From JAGLTQ01 sp964605385 (lineage in GTDB: Bacteria; Pseudomonadota; Gammaproteobacteria; UBA6429; Thiohalophilaceae), in NCBI GenBank assembly GCA_964605385.1, contig CAZSCK010000063.1, positions 1 through 14,860 of the forward strand: 14,860 nucleotides of DNA, given 5' to 3'. Shown piece after piece: positions 1 to 6,921 of the stretch (the stretch's first letter is position 1; the number at the start of each line of letters is the position of its first letter). The notes under the pieces are model-generated. The model searched no databases, was not told the origin of the DNA, and saw only the letters and a list, made by a program, of their open reading frames with translations. The translations under genes and the position numbers were made by a program.

Positions 1-77
1 ACCTTATGTGCAATATCCGTTAAGGTATTAAACATACCACTATCCGCGTTATAAACAAAAACCAGTTGTTTACTCAT
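1..77 (-). CDS. N-terminal fragment of an uncharacterised conserved protein (cut by the window edge)
   Basis: An ATG at 77 opens a frame that stays open to the window edge, giving about 25 residues that begin MSKQLVFVYNADSG. A good ribosome binding site (GAGGTG) lies about 7 nt upstream. The residues resemble the start of small conserved hypothetical proteins with an FVYNADSG-like opening; I recognise the look of the family but know no function for it. It follows the small membrane protein gene by 26 nt and is probably the next gene of the same right-to-left transcription unit. The rest lies outside the window. Confidence 0.6.
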   Translation of the reverse strand, partial: MSKQLVFVYNADSGMFNTLTDIAHK

Positions 78-103
78 ATCTTATCACCTCTATATTTTGT
101 CAC

Positions 104-319
104 CTACTTACTAAAGTGACGAACGCTTTTAAGACCTAACAATACCCAGGGAGTTCCGTGCATAAATAAATCAAAAATATCAATCGGTTTAGCAAGGCTA
201 CCATCAAACAACATTTTTAATTTTTCCCAAACATGAGGTTCTGGTACAAAGGGTGCTAAACCCAGCAACAGTGAAATTATAATCAATGTTACAAATGGGA
301 TTCTATCTAACCAGTTCAT
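104..319 (-). CDS. Small membrane protein of unknown function (71 aa)
   Basis: This 71-residue protein has one strong hydrophobic segment at about residues 9-26 (VTLIIISLLLGLAPFV) and a second, weaker one near the C terminus (about 52-64). It is probably an inner-membrane protein. The start is supported by an AAGGT ribosome binding site about 7 nt upstream. It begins 11 nt after the stop of the transferase gene and so looks like part of that operon. Proteins of this size and pattern (an N-terminal MNWLDR-like opening, then LGLAPFVPEPH) are sometimes labelled 'RND transporter' in databases, but it is far too short to be an RND pump. I assign no function. Confidence 0.7.
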   Translation of the reverse strand: MNWLDRIPFVTLIIISLLLGLAPFVPEPHVWEKLKMLFDGSLAKPIDIFDLFMHGTPWVLLGLKSVRHFSK

Positions 320-330
320 ATTACTACCTT

Positions 331-954
331 TTAATTAAGTTCATTTAATAAATCTTGATAACGATGTAAATCTTCAGGTCGATCAACATCATGTTTTGTT
401 TCCAGCTTATGCGATGACCAGCCAAGCTGATTTAAAGCATCCTGAGTTTGTTTAAACACAGAATCCTTACTCCATGAAATATCTTTAAATATGTCAGGAG
501 AAAACTGTTTCAAACCAAGCAATACATATCCCCCATCAGCAGCAGGGCCAATTACGGCATCAACATCATTCAGGGCATCAAATGCTTGCTGAATATAGCC
601 CTTATCTATATCGGGGCAGTCTGTTCCAATTACAACCACCTTTTCATAAGTTTGTAATGTGACTGAAAGTGAAAAAGCCATTCGTTCACCCAAATCTACA
701 CCTTCCTGATTGCTTAACTGTATTGGAAAATTATTTTCACAATTTAAAAAAAACGATGTATTTCTATCGGGGGTACAACAAAGCTCAACATCAATATCAT
801 CTAATTTTTTAGTTAACTCTAAAGTGTTTAAAAGTAGTTTTTTATGAATCTTTAATGACTCTTCAAGCGAATAGTCTGGTTGTAAACGTGTTTTCACTTC
901 GCCTAAAACAGGTGACTTGGTAAAAACCAATAACTTGTTAATTTTTTTAACCAT
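331..954 (-). CDS. rSAM/selenodomain-associated transferase 1 (TIGR04282/DUF2064 nucleotidyltransferase-like glycosyltransferase)
   Basis: This is a 207-residue protein of the DUF2064/TIGR04282 family, a small GT-A fold related to CofC-type nucleotidyltransferases. The N-terminal signature FTKSPVLGEVKTRL (residues 11-24) matches the nucleotide-binding start of the family. GTDCPDI (about 110-116) carries the metal-binding Asp, and DGGYVLLGL (about 140-148) is the conserved substrate-site loop. Length is normal and no signal peptide is visible, so it should be cytoplasmic. Its start overlaps the stop of the preceding transferase gene by 8 bp, suggesting translational coupling. Members are habitually encoded beside ArsS-like radical SAM proteins and are proposed to act in arsenosugar or related modified-sugar biosynthesis. 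The exact substrate is not known from the sequence. Confidence 0.88.
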   Translation of the reverse strand: MVKKINKLLVFTKSPVLGEVKTRLQPDYSLEESLKIHKKLLLNTLELTKKLDDIDVELCCTPDRNTSFFLNCENNFPIQLSNQEGVDLGERMAFSLSVTLQTYEKVVVIGTDCPDIDKGYIQQAFDALNDVDAVIGPAADGGYVLLGLKQFSPDIFKDISWSKDSVFKQTQDALNQLGWSSHKLETKHDVDRPEDLHRYQDLLNELN

Positions 955-1630
955 TTCTATATTGAGCCTCTAATTTATTAGCACTCACACCTACCCAATA
1001 TAAAAAACGTAACCGCCACATCAATAACACAGTTGATAAAATTCCTTTTTCTTCCCAACGTCGACTGGATGTTGTTAATATTTTCTTAATGAAAACCGGG
1101 CGGGAGATTAATTTAAGTTTTTTACTTATCTCAATATCTTCCATTAATGGTATATTTGGATAACCATTTACCGTATTAAAAACATGTTTCTTAACAAATA
1201 TTCCCTGATCGCCAGTAGCAATGCCCGTTAGGCAAGATCGAATATTCATCATTTTTTCAATTAAACGAAATAAAATATGAGATCCAGAAAGCTTCACGTT
1301 AAACCGACCCCAGTCATTTTCATTTAAAGCTTGCTGAATCTTTTCAATAGTCTTATCAGAAATTAATGTGTCCGCATGTAAAAACCATAAAATATCAAAC
1401 TTTGCCTGCTTCGCACCATTATTCATTTGTACTGCACGTCCTGCTTCAGATGAAATGACTTTATCAGATAATAATTCAGAAATAGAAACTGTTTTATCTG
1501 TGCTACCACCATCAACAACAACAACTTCGTGCCCTTGCTGTCGGTACACTTGTAATTGTTGAAGCAGGCTCTTAATAGAACCTTCCTCATTTAATACAGG
1601 GATAATGATTGAAACGAGCATGTCTCTCAT
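947..1630 (-). CDS. rSAM/selenodomain-associated transferase 2 (TIGR04283 family-2 glycosyltransferase)
   Basis: A 227-residue family-2 glycosyltransferase. It opens with SIIIPVLNEEGSI (residues 7-19), the nucleotide-sugar binding strand. VVVDGGSTDKTV (about 37-48) follows, and LWFLHADTLI (about 81-90) carries the HAD version of the metal-binding DxD motif. A conserved TGDQGIF segment sits at about 139-145. These match the TIGR04283 'transferase 2, rSAM/selenodomain-associated' family. No true membrane anchor is obvious; the hydrophobic stretch near the C terminus (LLMWRLRFLYWVGV) may associate with the membrane. ATG codons at 1630 and 1621 are both possible. The upstream one has a GAG-type site at better spacing. 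It overlaps transferase 1 by 8 bp. A 181-bp gap with a long hairpin separates it from the radical SAM gene upstream. Confidence 0.88.
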   Translation of the reverse strand: MRDMLVSIIIPVLNEEGSIKSLLQQLQVYRQQGHEVVVVDGGSTDKTVSISELLSDKVISSEAGRAVQMNNGAKQAKFDILWFLHADTLISDKTIEKIQQALNENDWGRFNVKLSGSHILFRLIEKMMNIRSCLTGIATGDQGIFVKKHVFNTVNGYPNIPLMEDIEISKKLKLISRPVFIKKILTTSSRRWEEKGILSTVLLMWRLRFLYWVGVSANKLEAQYRNG

Positions 1631-1689
1631 GTTGTTTTCTCACAAAAACATAATACATATTATTTCACGGGTAGCATGGAGTTAGAGAG

Positions 1690-1765
1690 CAAGGCAAAAA
1701 GTTATGAAAAAGCAGAGCTTACACGTAGTAAGTGAGCATTTTAAATAATTTTTTTGTCATACCCA
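1690..1765. repeat. Imperfect intergenic palindrome (dispersed-repeat-like hairpin)
   Basis: The 181-bp spacer between the radical SAM gene and transferase 2 contains a large imperfect inverted repeat. Its centre is a perfect CTTAC-ACGTA-GTAAG (1718-1732). The arms continue outward as AAAAAGTTATGAAAAAGC on the left against GCATTTTAAATAATTTTTTT on the right, which is roughly complementary. It resembles the miniature palindromic elements dispersed in gammaproteobacterial intergenic regions, but one copy cannot prove that. On the transcribed strand it would form an mRNA hairpin and could act as an attenuator or stabiliser between the two genes. Confidence 0.5.
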
Positions 1766-1811
1766 ACCATTTAATTTATATAGAGGGTGAACGCCATTAT
1801 CTAGCTCCACG

Positions 1812-2774
1812 CTATTCGTGAAGGGCGCCACCGCAGCTTGAACCTTGGCCAGCCGTACACCCATAACAATGATCTGCAATCATAATGTCACGTTTATCCA
1901 GATTTTCATTTGTAATATCATTTAAATGCATTTTTTTACCTTTTTCTATCAACGGTAAATCTAACATCTGATTAAAATCACAATCATAAACATAACCTTG
2001 CCAATCTATACTTATCAGGCTTCGACACATAACCGTTTGTAAATTTTCTGTTTGATATGCATCTTTTAATAAACCCATATAATTATCAAACTCACGTTTT
2101 GATATTAAGGTACTACCAAAACGTTTAATTGGCATGTTTGTTAATGTGTAGAGATTATTAAAAACAATATCATAACGATTATTTAATTCGCGTTTATAAT
2201 CTTGTTCTAGCTGGCATTGTGCAGGTGGCAAATGCGCGCCAACAGGGTTGTACATTAAATTAAGCTCTAAACCACTTTCTTCAATACCATAACCTGAAAT
2301 ATTTAATAACTTAATTGCGGCAATACTTGTTTGAAAAACACCATCGCCGCGCTGACCATCAACATTCTCTTCTAAATAACAAGGTAATGAAGCAACAACT
2401 TCTACCTTATGCTGCGCTAAAAAATCTGCTGTGTCTTCCTGTCCTTGTTCATGTAAAACGGTTAAGTTACAACGATCAATAATATGAATGCCCATTGAAT
2501 TAGCTTCAGTCACAAGATGTCGAAAATAAGGATTTAACTCTGGTGCACCACCCGTTAAATCTAATTTCTTAATATTACTATCTCGTAAGAAACGAAGAAC
2601 ATCTTCGACCGCTTCTTCTTGCATATTTTCTTTACGTGTTGGCCCTGCATTTACGTGACAATGCAGACATGACTGGTTACACAGGTAACCCAGGTTGACT
2701 TGTAAAGTTTCAAGTTGGTCGCGTTTAATCGTAGGGAAATTGGTTGTTTCTAATAAAGGTAACGTTGCGTGCAT
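1812..2774 (-). CDS. arsS: ArsS-type radical SAM/Cys-rich protein (arsenosugar biosynthesis family, TIGR04167)
   Basis: A 320-residue radical SAM enzyme. The [4Fe-4S]/SAM motif CNQSCLHC is at residues 32-39, followed by the family's LDLTGGAPELNP (about 71-82). The C terminus is Cys-rich: CRSLISIDWQGYVYDCDF near residue 250, then HCYGCTAGQGSSCGGALHE at the very end. This C-terminal 'selenodomain' is diagnostic for TIGR04167; in some relatives one position is selenocysteine, but here all are Cys. ArsS proteins are proposed to couple a deoxyadenosyl group to methylated arsenic during arsenosugar synthesis. No in-frame TGA or SECIS-like reading is needed to complete the protein. It starts 3 nt after the methyltransferase stop, so the two are co-transcribed and probably coupled. 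The family call is firm; an arsenic substrate is inferred from the family. Confidence 0.9.
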   Translation of the reverse strand: MHATLPLLETTNFPTIKRDQLETLQVNLGYLCNQSCLHCHVNAGPTRKENMQEEAVEDVLRFLRDSNIKKLDLTGGAPELNPYFRHLVTEANSMGIHIIDRCNLTVLHEQGQEDTADFLAQHKVEVVASLPCYLEENVDGQRGDGVFQTSIAAIKLLNISGYGIEESGLELNLMYNPVGAHLPPAQCQLEQDYKRELNNRYDIVFNNLYTLTNMPIKRFGSTLISKREFDNYMGLLKDAYQTENLQTVMCRSLISIDWQGYVYDCDFNQMLDLPLIEKGKKMHLNDITNENLDKRDIMIADHCYGCTAGQGSSCGGALHE

Positions 2775-2777
2775 ATT

Positions 2778-3306
2778 TTATCCGTTTGTTTTCTTTTCAA
2801 TTTCAACTGCTAAAAAACTGGCATAAGGAAAATAATAGGGTACTAAAGACTCGAGAGACCGTGCAATTATACCAGCAGAGGGAATCAATACTGCCGATTT
2901 AATCATTATTTTCATTTCAGGTTTAATTTTGTGACACCATTTTTTTATTTCAGAAACCGTATCCCAACGTGCGCCTTGATAACCTGTGCTATTCTTTTTT
3001 AAAATATGGAATAAACTATGGCGGTTTAATAATCCAAGTATTACGCCACATCGGCTGACCCGGAGCATTTCAGCTATTGCTTTTTCCGGTTCAGCAATAA
3101 AGCACAAACTTGTAATTGCAGAACAGTAATCAAATGAATTATCTGAAAATGGTAAAGCCAGTGCATCACCTTCAATATACTTAACCTGACTTTCTTTTGT
3201 TTGTGAAAATTCAATCATTGCTGAGTCAGTATCCAGCCCCGTCACTTGTAAACCTGCCTGTTGAAAACGTTGCTGAAATAGCCTGTACCACAACCAACAT
3301 CCAATA
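2778..3306 (-). CDS. Class I SAM-dependent methyltransferase, N terminus lost in assembly gap and frameshifted
   Basis: The SAM-binding motif I, LDVGCGTGYFS, is encoded at the gap edge (about 3303-3271). The rest (QRFQQAGLQVTGLDTDSAMI, then GDALALPFSDNSFDYC and LRVSRCGVILGLLNRHS) is in another frame from about 3275 to 2778. Restoring one base near 3272 makes one continuous Methyltransf_11-type domain, so I read this as one gene with a missing base. The N-terminal 40 or so residues before motif I must lie in the N gap. A start at the internal ATG at 3293 would remove motif I and is not believable. It lies 3 nt upstream of arsS and probably methylates the substrate or product of that pathway. 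It lacks an obvious ArsM-type set of conserved cysteines, so I do not call it arsM. Confidence 0.75.
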
Positions 3307-3406
3307 NNNNNNNNNNNNNNNNNNNNNNNNNNNNNNNNNNNNNNNNNNNNNNNNNNNNNNNNNNNNNNNNNNNNNNNNNNNNNNNNNNNNNNNNNNNNNN
3401 NNNNNN
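3307..3406. other. Assembly gap of exactly 100 N with an 11-bp repeat at both edges
   Basis: Exactly 100 N, the usual placeholder for a gap of unknown length. The same 11 bases, AACATCCAATA, lie immediately to its left (3296-3306) and right (3407-3417). The gap separates the C-terminal end of a multiheme cytochrome from the interior of a methyltransferase. The true missing DNA should contain at least the cytochrome stop codon and the methyltransferase start, roughly 40 codons plus a spacer. Reading frames across the gap are meaningless. Confidence 0.95.
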
Positions 3407-4123
3407 AACATCCAATACTATTTTTTGCCGAAATACATCATAAGCAATCGGAGTTTTATTTTCATAACCAATACGTTTGCGTCGTTTTTCATCCAGTAAA
3501 TGGTAACGCACCACAGCCTCAACGCTTACGGCTTTATCCGGCTCAGAAAGTTCAATTTGATAGTGTCGCGGTTGCCAACGTGGCAAACGTGTATCTTTCA
3601 AATCAATAATAAAAGGCCGCCACATTACATTGCGCCTTATGATATTTATATTTTCATTAAGTACATTATTTTGCTTATCCAATACACGCAACTGAACTGT
3701 TAAATGGCGAACCGGTGTTCCGGTTGGAACATAATGCGCAGCACCAGTATTTTCTATTGTCAGAGTAAATTGTCGTTTACCTTTATTTGATGAGTCTTTA
3801 TTTATTAAATAAAGTTCAGAAAATTTTATCGTTAGTGCTTTTTTCACCATACCTGGATCATGTCCACCGCGCCATAAATGCTGTCGTGTTTCTCGAACCT
3901 CGCCACCGTTTACTAATGCTCGTTTAAGTAATGGCATATGACATTCAACACAACCTAATGATGAACTATCAGATACAAGATGTTCACCTGTAATTCCTTT
4001 AACTGTTTTTTTGTTCGGTGATTGAGAGCATGAACTTTTAATTTCTGCCACCGTACCGCAAGGTGGAAAACAGAAAAAGGTATCCCACTTATCCCCTTCA
4101 ACAATATGACATCGCACACACAC
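3407..4123 (-). CDS. C-terminal part of a pentaheme cytochrome c (frameshifted from the segment at 4128-4640, 3' end in gap)
   Basis: This segment continues the cytochrome encoded upstream, in a different frame. It carries heme motif 4 (CVRCH, right at its start) and heme motif 5 (CVECH). A conserved block KWDTFFCFPPCGTVAEIK follows motif 4, and after motif 5 there is a His-rich segment (RQHLWRGGHDPG). The rest is a beta-rich C-terminal domain (LTIENTGAAHYVPTGTPVRHLTV, split here as LTIENTGAAHYVP and TGTPVRHLTV) with no further heme site. It runs into the N gap at KIVLDV without a stop codon, so the last residues are missing. Expected location is the periplasmic face, tethered by the N-terminal helix of the first part. 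Treat this entry and the next as one gene. Confidence 0.75.
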
Positions 4124-4127
4124 CTGG

Positions 4128-4640
4128 TTAGGATCGTCCAGTTTTTTTTACGGGATGAGGTGCATTGGTATTTCCAATCACACCAACAATTTTTCCATCG
4201 CGATAATGACAGGCAGCACACGTTACCCCTTCATGTTGCAGCTTGGGATCAAAATCCGGATTGTCTTCAAGAATAGGATCCCATTTATCTGTATCACGGT
4301 ATCCCAATACTTTATGAGGTTGCTGCCGATCTAGCGGGGTATGACATAAACGGCAGGAGTGTTGACTGCCATCAAACTTCCAGTCTGTTTGAAAATAAGG
4401 TTCAGTCCATGCCTGGCGCTGAATCGTTGTTTGCCATTCATCATAAAATGCCTGATGACAGGTCGCACATTCTTTTGCGCTTAATTTTCCTAACAGCGCA
4501 GGTGTTAAAGAAGTATCAATCGGCCATGCGAAGCGATCATCGACGATAAAGATATTCATCGGGCATATAAAACGCCATGCAAAAAATACAATCACAATGA
4601 TGACAACGACTGAAACAACAAAGGACTTTTTTTCATACAT
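4128..4640 (-). CDS. N-terminal part of a membrane-anchored pentaheme cytochrome c (frameshifted)
   Basis: A start at 4640 gives MYEKKSF followed by a hydrophobic anchor (about 17 residues, VVSVVVIIVIVFFAWRF). Heme motifs 1-3 follow: CATCH, CRLCH and CAACH. The frame then breaks at an A8 tract (4142-4149) just after NAPHPVKK. With seven A's instead of eight, the protein runs on as LDDPNQVCVRCH into the downstream segment and recovers hemes 4 and 5. The ATG at 4667 would add nine residues; it has no better ribosome site and would put extra residues before the anchor. The protein is expected to face the periplasm, attached to the inner membrane, and to carry electrons. It sits between an exported hydrolase and the methyltransferase of the ArsS cluster. 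The partner is unknown. The break is probably a homopolymer error, but real inactivation is possible. Confidence 0.78.
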   Translation of the reverse strand: MYEKKSFVVSVVVIIVIVFFAWRFICPMNIFIVDDRFAWPIDTSLTPALLGKLSAKECATCHQAFYDEWQTTIQRQAWTEPYFQTDWKFDGSQHSCRLCHTPLDRQQPHKVLGYRDTDKWDPILEDNPDFDPKLQHEGVTCAACHYRDGKIVGVIGNTNAPHPVKKTGRS

Positions 4641-4687
4641 GTTTCTCACGCATAGTAATAAGAGCATATTACTTACATATTTAAAAC

Positions 4688-5584
4688 TTAACGAAAATCA
4701 ATAATCGCATCTACCAAATCTTCGGCATAAAGATCCCTGAACGAATGATCAGCACCATCAATCACAACTAGTTTAATCTTTTTTCCATCCGCCATAGGGG
4801 CTACAACTTTATCTAAATTTTTTACAACCGTATCCTCTGTGCCGACAAAAACAAGCACTGGTTTTTTAATTTTGTTTAGCAAATATGGCGTATCCATACG
4901 TTTATCGGGCTTATAATAAGATACAAACGATTTCGCCATAACTTTTGCATCCTTACAATAGATAAAGTCAGTATGTTCCATCCATGCTTCTGGCTTACCT
5001 GCTTTTATGAATGCCTGAGCTTTATTAAGAATCGGTTGTAATGCTTTTTTATAGAGACGCTTATAATTTTTTTCTGCGTAAGTTTTGCTCCAGGTCTGTG
5101 GAGCAATCAATATCACCCGTTTGATTACAGGATCATCATGTTCAGCTAAGTACCATGCTATCTGATTTCCACCTCTTGAATGGCCAAGTAGTGTAAGATC
5201 TTTTGCACCTTTTGACTTTAGCCAGTTTACCCAACTATCAATTTCCAGAATAGCATCTGTATGTAAATGCGTATGTGGTGTGGCACAATCATAAAAACCT
5301 TTTCTATCTTTTACGCCTAAATCAAGATTGATGGCTAAAGAACTCAAACCTCTGTCACTTAATAACTGCTGTAATGTGACCATAATCTCCATTTTGTTAT
5401 GAGCCAGTGTGCCATGCGTCATAACAATAATGCCATCCTTTAATGTTTTATTTTCCGCCAAAATAAGATTAGCTTTTAAATTAATTCCTTTTTGTGAAAT
5501 TTTAATTTCTTTAGCTAAGGAAACAGAGGCATTGCTCAGCAGTAAAAAAAATATTGTTAAAAAATAATATCTAAATTTAAACAT
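4688..5584 (-). CDS. Exported alpha/beta hydrolase
   Basis: A 298-residue alpha/beta-hydrolase-fold protein with a Sec signal peptide (residues 1-24, hydrophobic core FLTIFFLLLSNAS, likely cleavage after SLA). The oxyanion-side motif THGTLAHNK is at about 56-64. The nucleophile elbow GHSRGG puts the catalytic Ser at 136. A candidate catalytic Asp is 251 (VGTEDTVV), and the catalytic His is 280 (GADHSF), so the triad looks intact. Its likely site is the periplasm. Two Cys (100 and 210) could form a disulfide. The start has an AGGA ribosome binding site 8 nt upstream. It lies 53 nt downstream of the dsrE-like gene and just upstream of the broken cytochrome. The substrate is not predictable; an esterase or peptidase-like role is a guess. 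Confidence 0.85.
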   Translation of the reverse strand: MFKFRYYFLTIFFLLLSNASVSLAKEIKISQKGINLKANLILAENKTLKDGIIVMTHGTLAHNKMEIMVTLQQLLSDRGLSSLAINLDLGVKDRKGFYDCATPHTHLHTDAILEIDSWVNWLKSKGAKDLTLLGHSRGGNQIAWYLAEHDDPVIKRVILIAPQTWSKTYAEKNYKRLYKKALQPILNKAQAFIKAGKPEAWMEHTDFIYCKDAKVMAKSFVSYYKPDKRMDTPYLLNKIKKPVLVFVGTEDTVVKNLDKVVAPMADGKKIKLVVIDGADHSFRDLYAEDLVDAIIDFR

Positions 5585-5637
5585 GTTTTATTCCTTTGTT
5601 ATTCATTTATAGCCATATCCAGCTTATTGCACAATTA

Positions 5638-5991
5638 TTAAAAAGCAATAACGTGATCACTCGCCTTTACCCAACCTGCCAAAGCTTTCATCGATCCTTT
5701 TTCAATACCATCGATTAAATCACCTTCTGCAAGTCCACAATCGTCGACGGCCATACCACAGGCACGCACTTCCAGACCACATTCAATAAGTTCAGAAAGC
5801 AGTTCCTCGAGGTTCGCTTTTCCTTCAGGCACCTGATGTCCTTTTTGACCAACAGAGACACCATCATCTAAAAGATGTAGCTGCACCGACATCTCTTCAG
5901 CCAATGAGGCACCCGCAAAGCGCAACGCATGCCATGCTTTGTTATCATCCTTATACGGTGCATTTTGAATAACAATTGTGATGGTTGACAT
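5638..5991 (-). CDS. DsrE/DsrF-like family protein
   Basis: A 117-residue cytoplasmic protein of the DsrE/F/H-like fold. It starts with a beta strand and loop (TITIVIQNAPYKDDNKAWHA), then a helix (ALRFAGASLAEE) and the strand VQLHLLDDGV. The C-terminal half has LIECGLEVRACGMAVDDCGL with three Cys (at about residues 72, 78 and 85). The middle one is where the sulfur-carrying Cys of DsrE-like proteins usually sits. The family moves persulfide sulfur between proteins in sulfur oxidation and thiolation relays. A very strong ribosome binding site (AAGGAGG, 5 nt before ATG) suggests high expression. A cysteine desulfurase lies about 6.4 kb upstream on the same strand, and the relic at 6842-6904 suggests that the two were once closer. 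Whether they work together is inference. Confidence 0.88.
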   Translation of the reverse strand: MSTITIVIQNAPYKDDNKAWHALRFAGASLAEEMSVQLHLLDDGVSVGQKGHQVPEGKANLEELLSELIECGLEVRACGMAVDDCGLAEGDLIDGIEKGSMKALAGWVKASDHVIAF

Positions 5992-6067
5992 ACTGTCCTC
6001 CTTATTTATTCAATGAGTGCTAAAATTTTTTGTGTTTTAATTTATCATGTTCAACACATTACTAATT

Positions 6068-6817
6068 CTAGATAGCTCTCTTTTTTAAGGCTTTCAAATA
6101 GTTTCGAATTCGTTTTGCGTTTGTTCCACGATCAATATGTCCAATACGCGATCGAGAACGAACGTCAACGATAGCCCCGCCATTCGAAGTGGCAATGCGC
6201 ACAACCACTTCGTCTTTAAAACCATATAATAAAGATGATACCTCGGCTTCAATTCTTCCTTCTCCCGGAACCTTTGCGACAACATCCCAGCCCTCATCGG
6301 TAATTATAGCTAATGCATGTTTAAAAGCTTGTTCAGAAGTAACCGGTAGCAGAAGCGGAACTAAATCAGGATAAGCTGTCTGCTGAAGCTTAGCCACTCT
6401 CTCTTCTGGATATTCCATCGGTTCGTCCACGTCCCAAAAGGATGGGGGATCTAAAGTATCCGTGGAGATATCATTAATCCGAGGATAAATTTTGGCATTA
6501 TATTCAAACAATCCTGATGCGGTAATAATGGGCAGACTCAAAACCATGCCAATGATAGCTATTAGCAGGCCGCGCTGCTGACCTTGAGGGCGTGTTTTGA
6601 ATAAGCCATAAGCTGACAAGGTTAATGCTACAATTGCTGCATAGCTCGCCCATCCAAATAGTGAAAAAGCTTCAGGATGTCGCCACCAACCTAAACGATA
6701 ACCAGCAACGGATATAATAATAGTTACAACCGCGGCTACAGCTAAAGCGAATCCAAGTAAAGCCATCCTGGAAATAGATTTACGGGTATTTTGATCTACT
6801 ACATTGTTCTTGCTCAT
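6068..6817 (-). CDS. DUF1499 domain-containing membrane protein
   Basis: A 249-residue protein with three predicted membrane helices in the first 105 residues (about 18-40, 49-72 and 83-103), followed by a soluble DUF1499 domain at about 120-247 (conserved parts YPDLVPLLLP, AFKHALAIITDEGWDVV and FKDEVVVRIA). DUF1499 has no established biochemical role. The start MSKNNVV at 6817 has only a weak purine-rich site upstream. Immediately upstream lies the cysteine desulfurase relic at 6842-6904. The dsrE-like gene follows after 76 nt. The order DUF1499, dsrE-like, hydrolase on one strand suggests a small transcription unit, possibly continued from the cysteine desulfurase before the cytochrome operon came between them. 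Confidence 0.85.
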   Translation of the reverse strand: MSKNNVVDQNTRKSISRMALLGFALAVAAVVTIIISVAGYRLGWWRHPEAFSLFGWASYAAIVALTLSAYGLFKTRPQGQQRGLLIAIIGMVLSLPIITASGLFEYNAKIYPRINDISTDTLDPPSFWDVDEPMEYPEERVAKLQQTAYPDLVPLLLPVTSEQAFKHALAIITDEGWDVVAKVPGEGRIEAEVSSLLYGFKDEVVVRIATSNGGAIVDVRSRSRIGHIDRGTNAKRIRNYLKALKKRAI

Positions 6818-6841
6818 TAAATATTTACTCTTTAAACCATT

Positions 6842-6904
6842 TTCAATGAAACCACTGATTCCATGTTATTTTGCTGACATTCTTTCCAGACAGAAATTAA
6901 AATA
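6842..6904 (-). pseudogene. Relic of the cysteine desulfurase 3' end (63-bp direct repeat, copy B)
   Basis: Read on the minus strand, this intergenic stretch translates as ILISVWKECQQNNMESVVS. The true C terminus of the cysteine desulfurase at 12380-13546 reads ILISAWKECQQNNMQSLVS. At DNA level, 6842-6904 aligns without gaps to 12384-12446 with 55 of 63 bases identical, counted by eye. The relic is preceded by an in-frame stop and cannot be expressed as a desulfurase. It begins 17 nt past the stop of the pentaheme gene and ends 24 nt before the DUF1499 start. The two copies are in the same orientation and bracket the whole four-gene cytochrome operon. This is either the displaced original 3' end after a cassette insertion or the stump of a second desulfurase gene. 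Confidence 0.85.
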
Positions 6905-6921
6905 AAGGTAACAAGGATTAA

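Noticed and set aside
1812..1870. Selenocysteine (in-frame TGA) in the ArsS-like C terminus
   Set aside because: All positions in the HCYGCTAGQGSSCGG segment are Cys codons, and the frame ends normally.
3197..3499. Plus-strand and alternative minus-strand open frames running through the N gap
   Set aside because: They exist only because N's are not read as stops; there is no protein-like composition or ribosome site.
4128..4150. Programmed ribosomal frameshifting in the cytochrome
   Set aside because: The A8 tract is a slip-prone sequence, but there is no obvious downstream stimulator, the gap nearby suggests poor data, and a single extra A explains everything.
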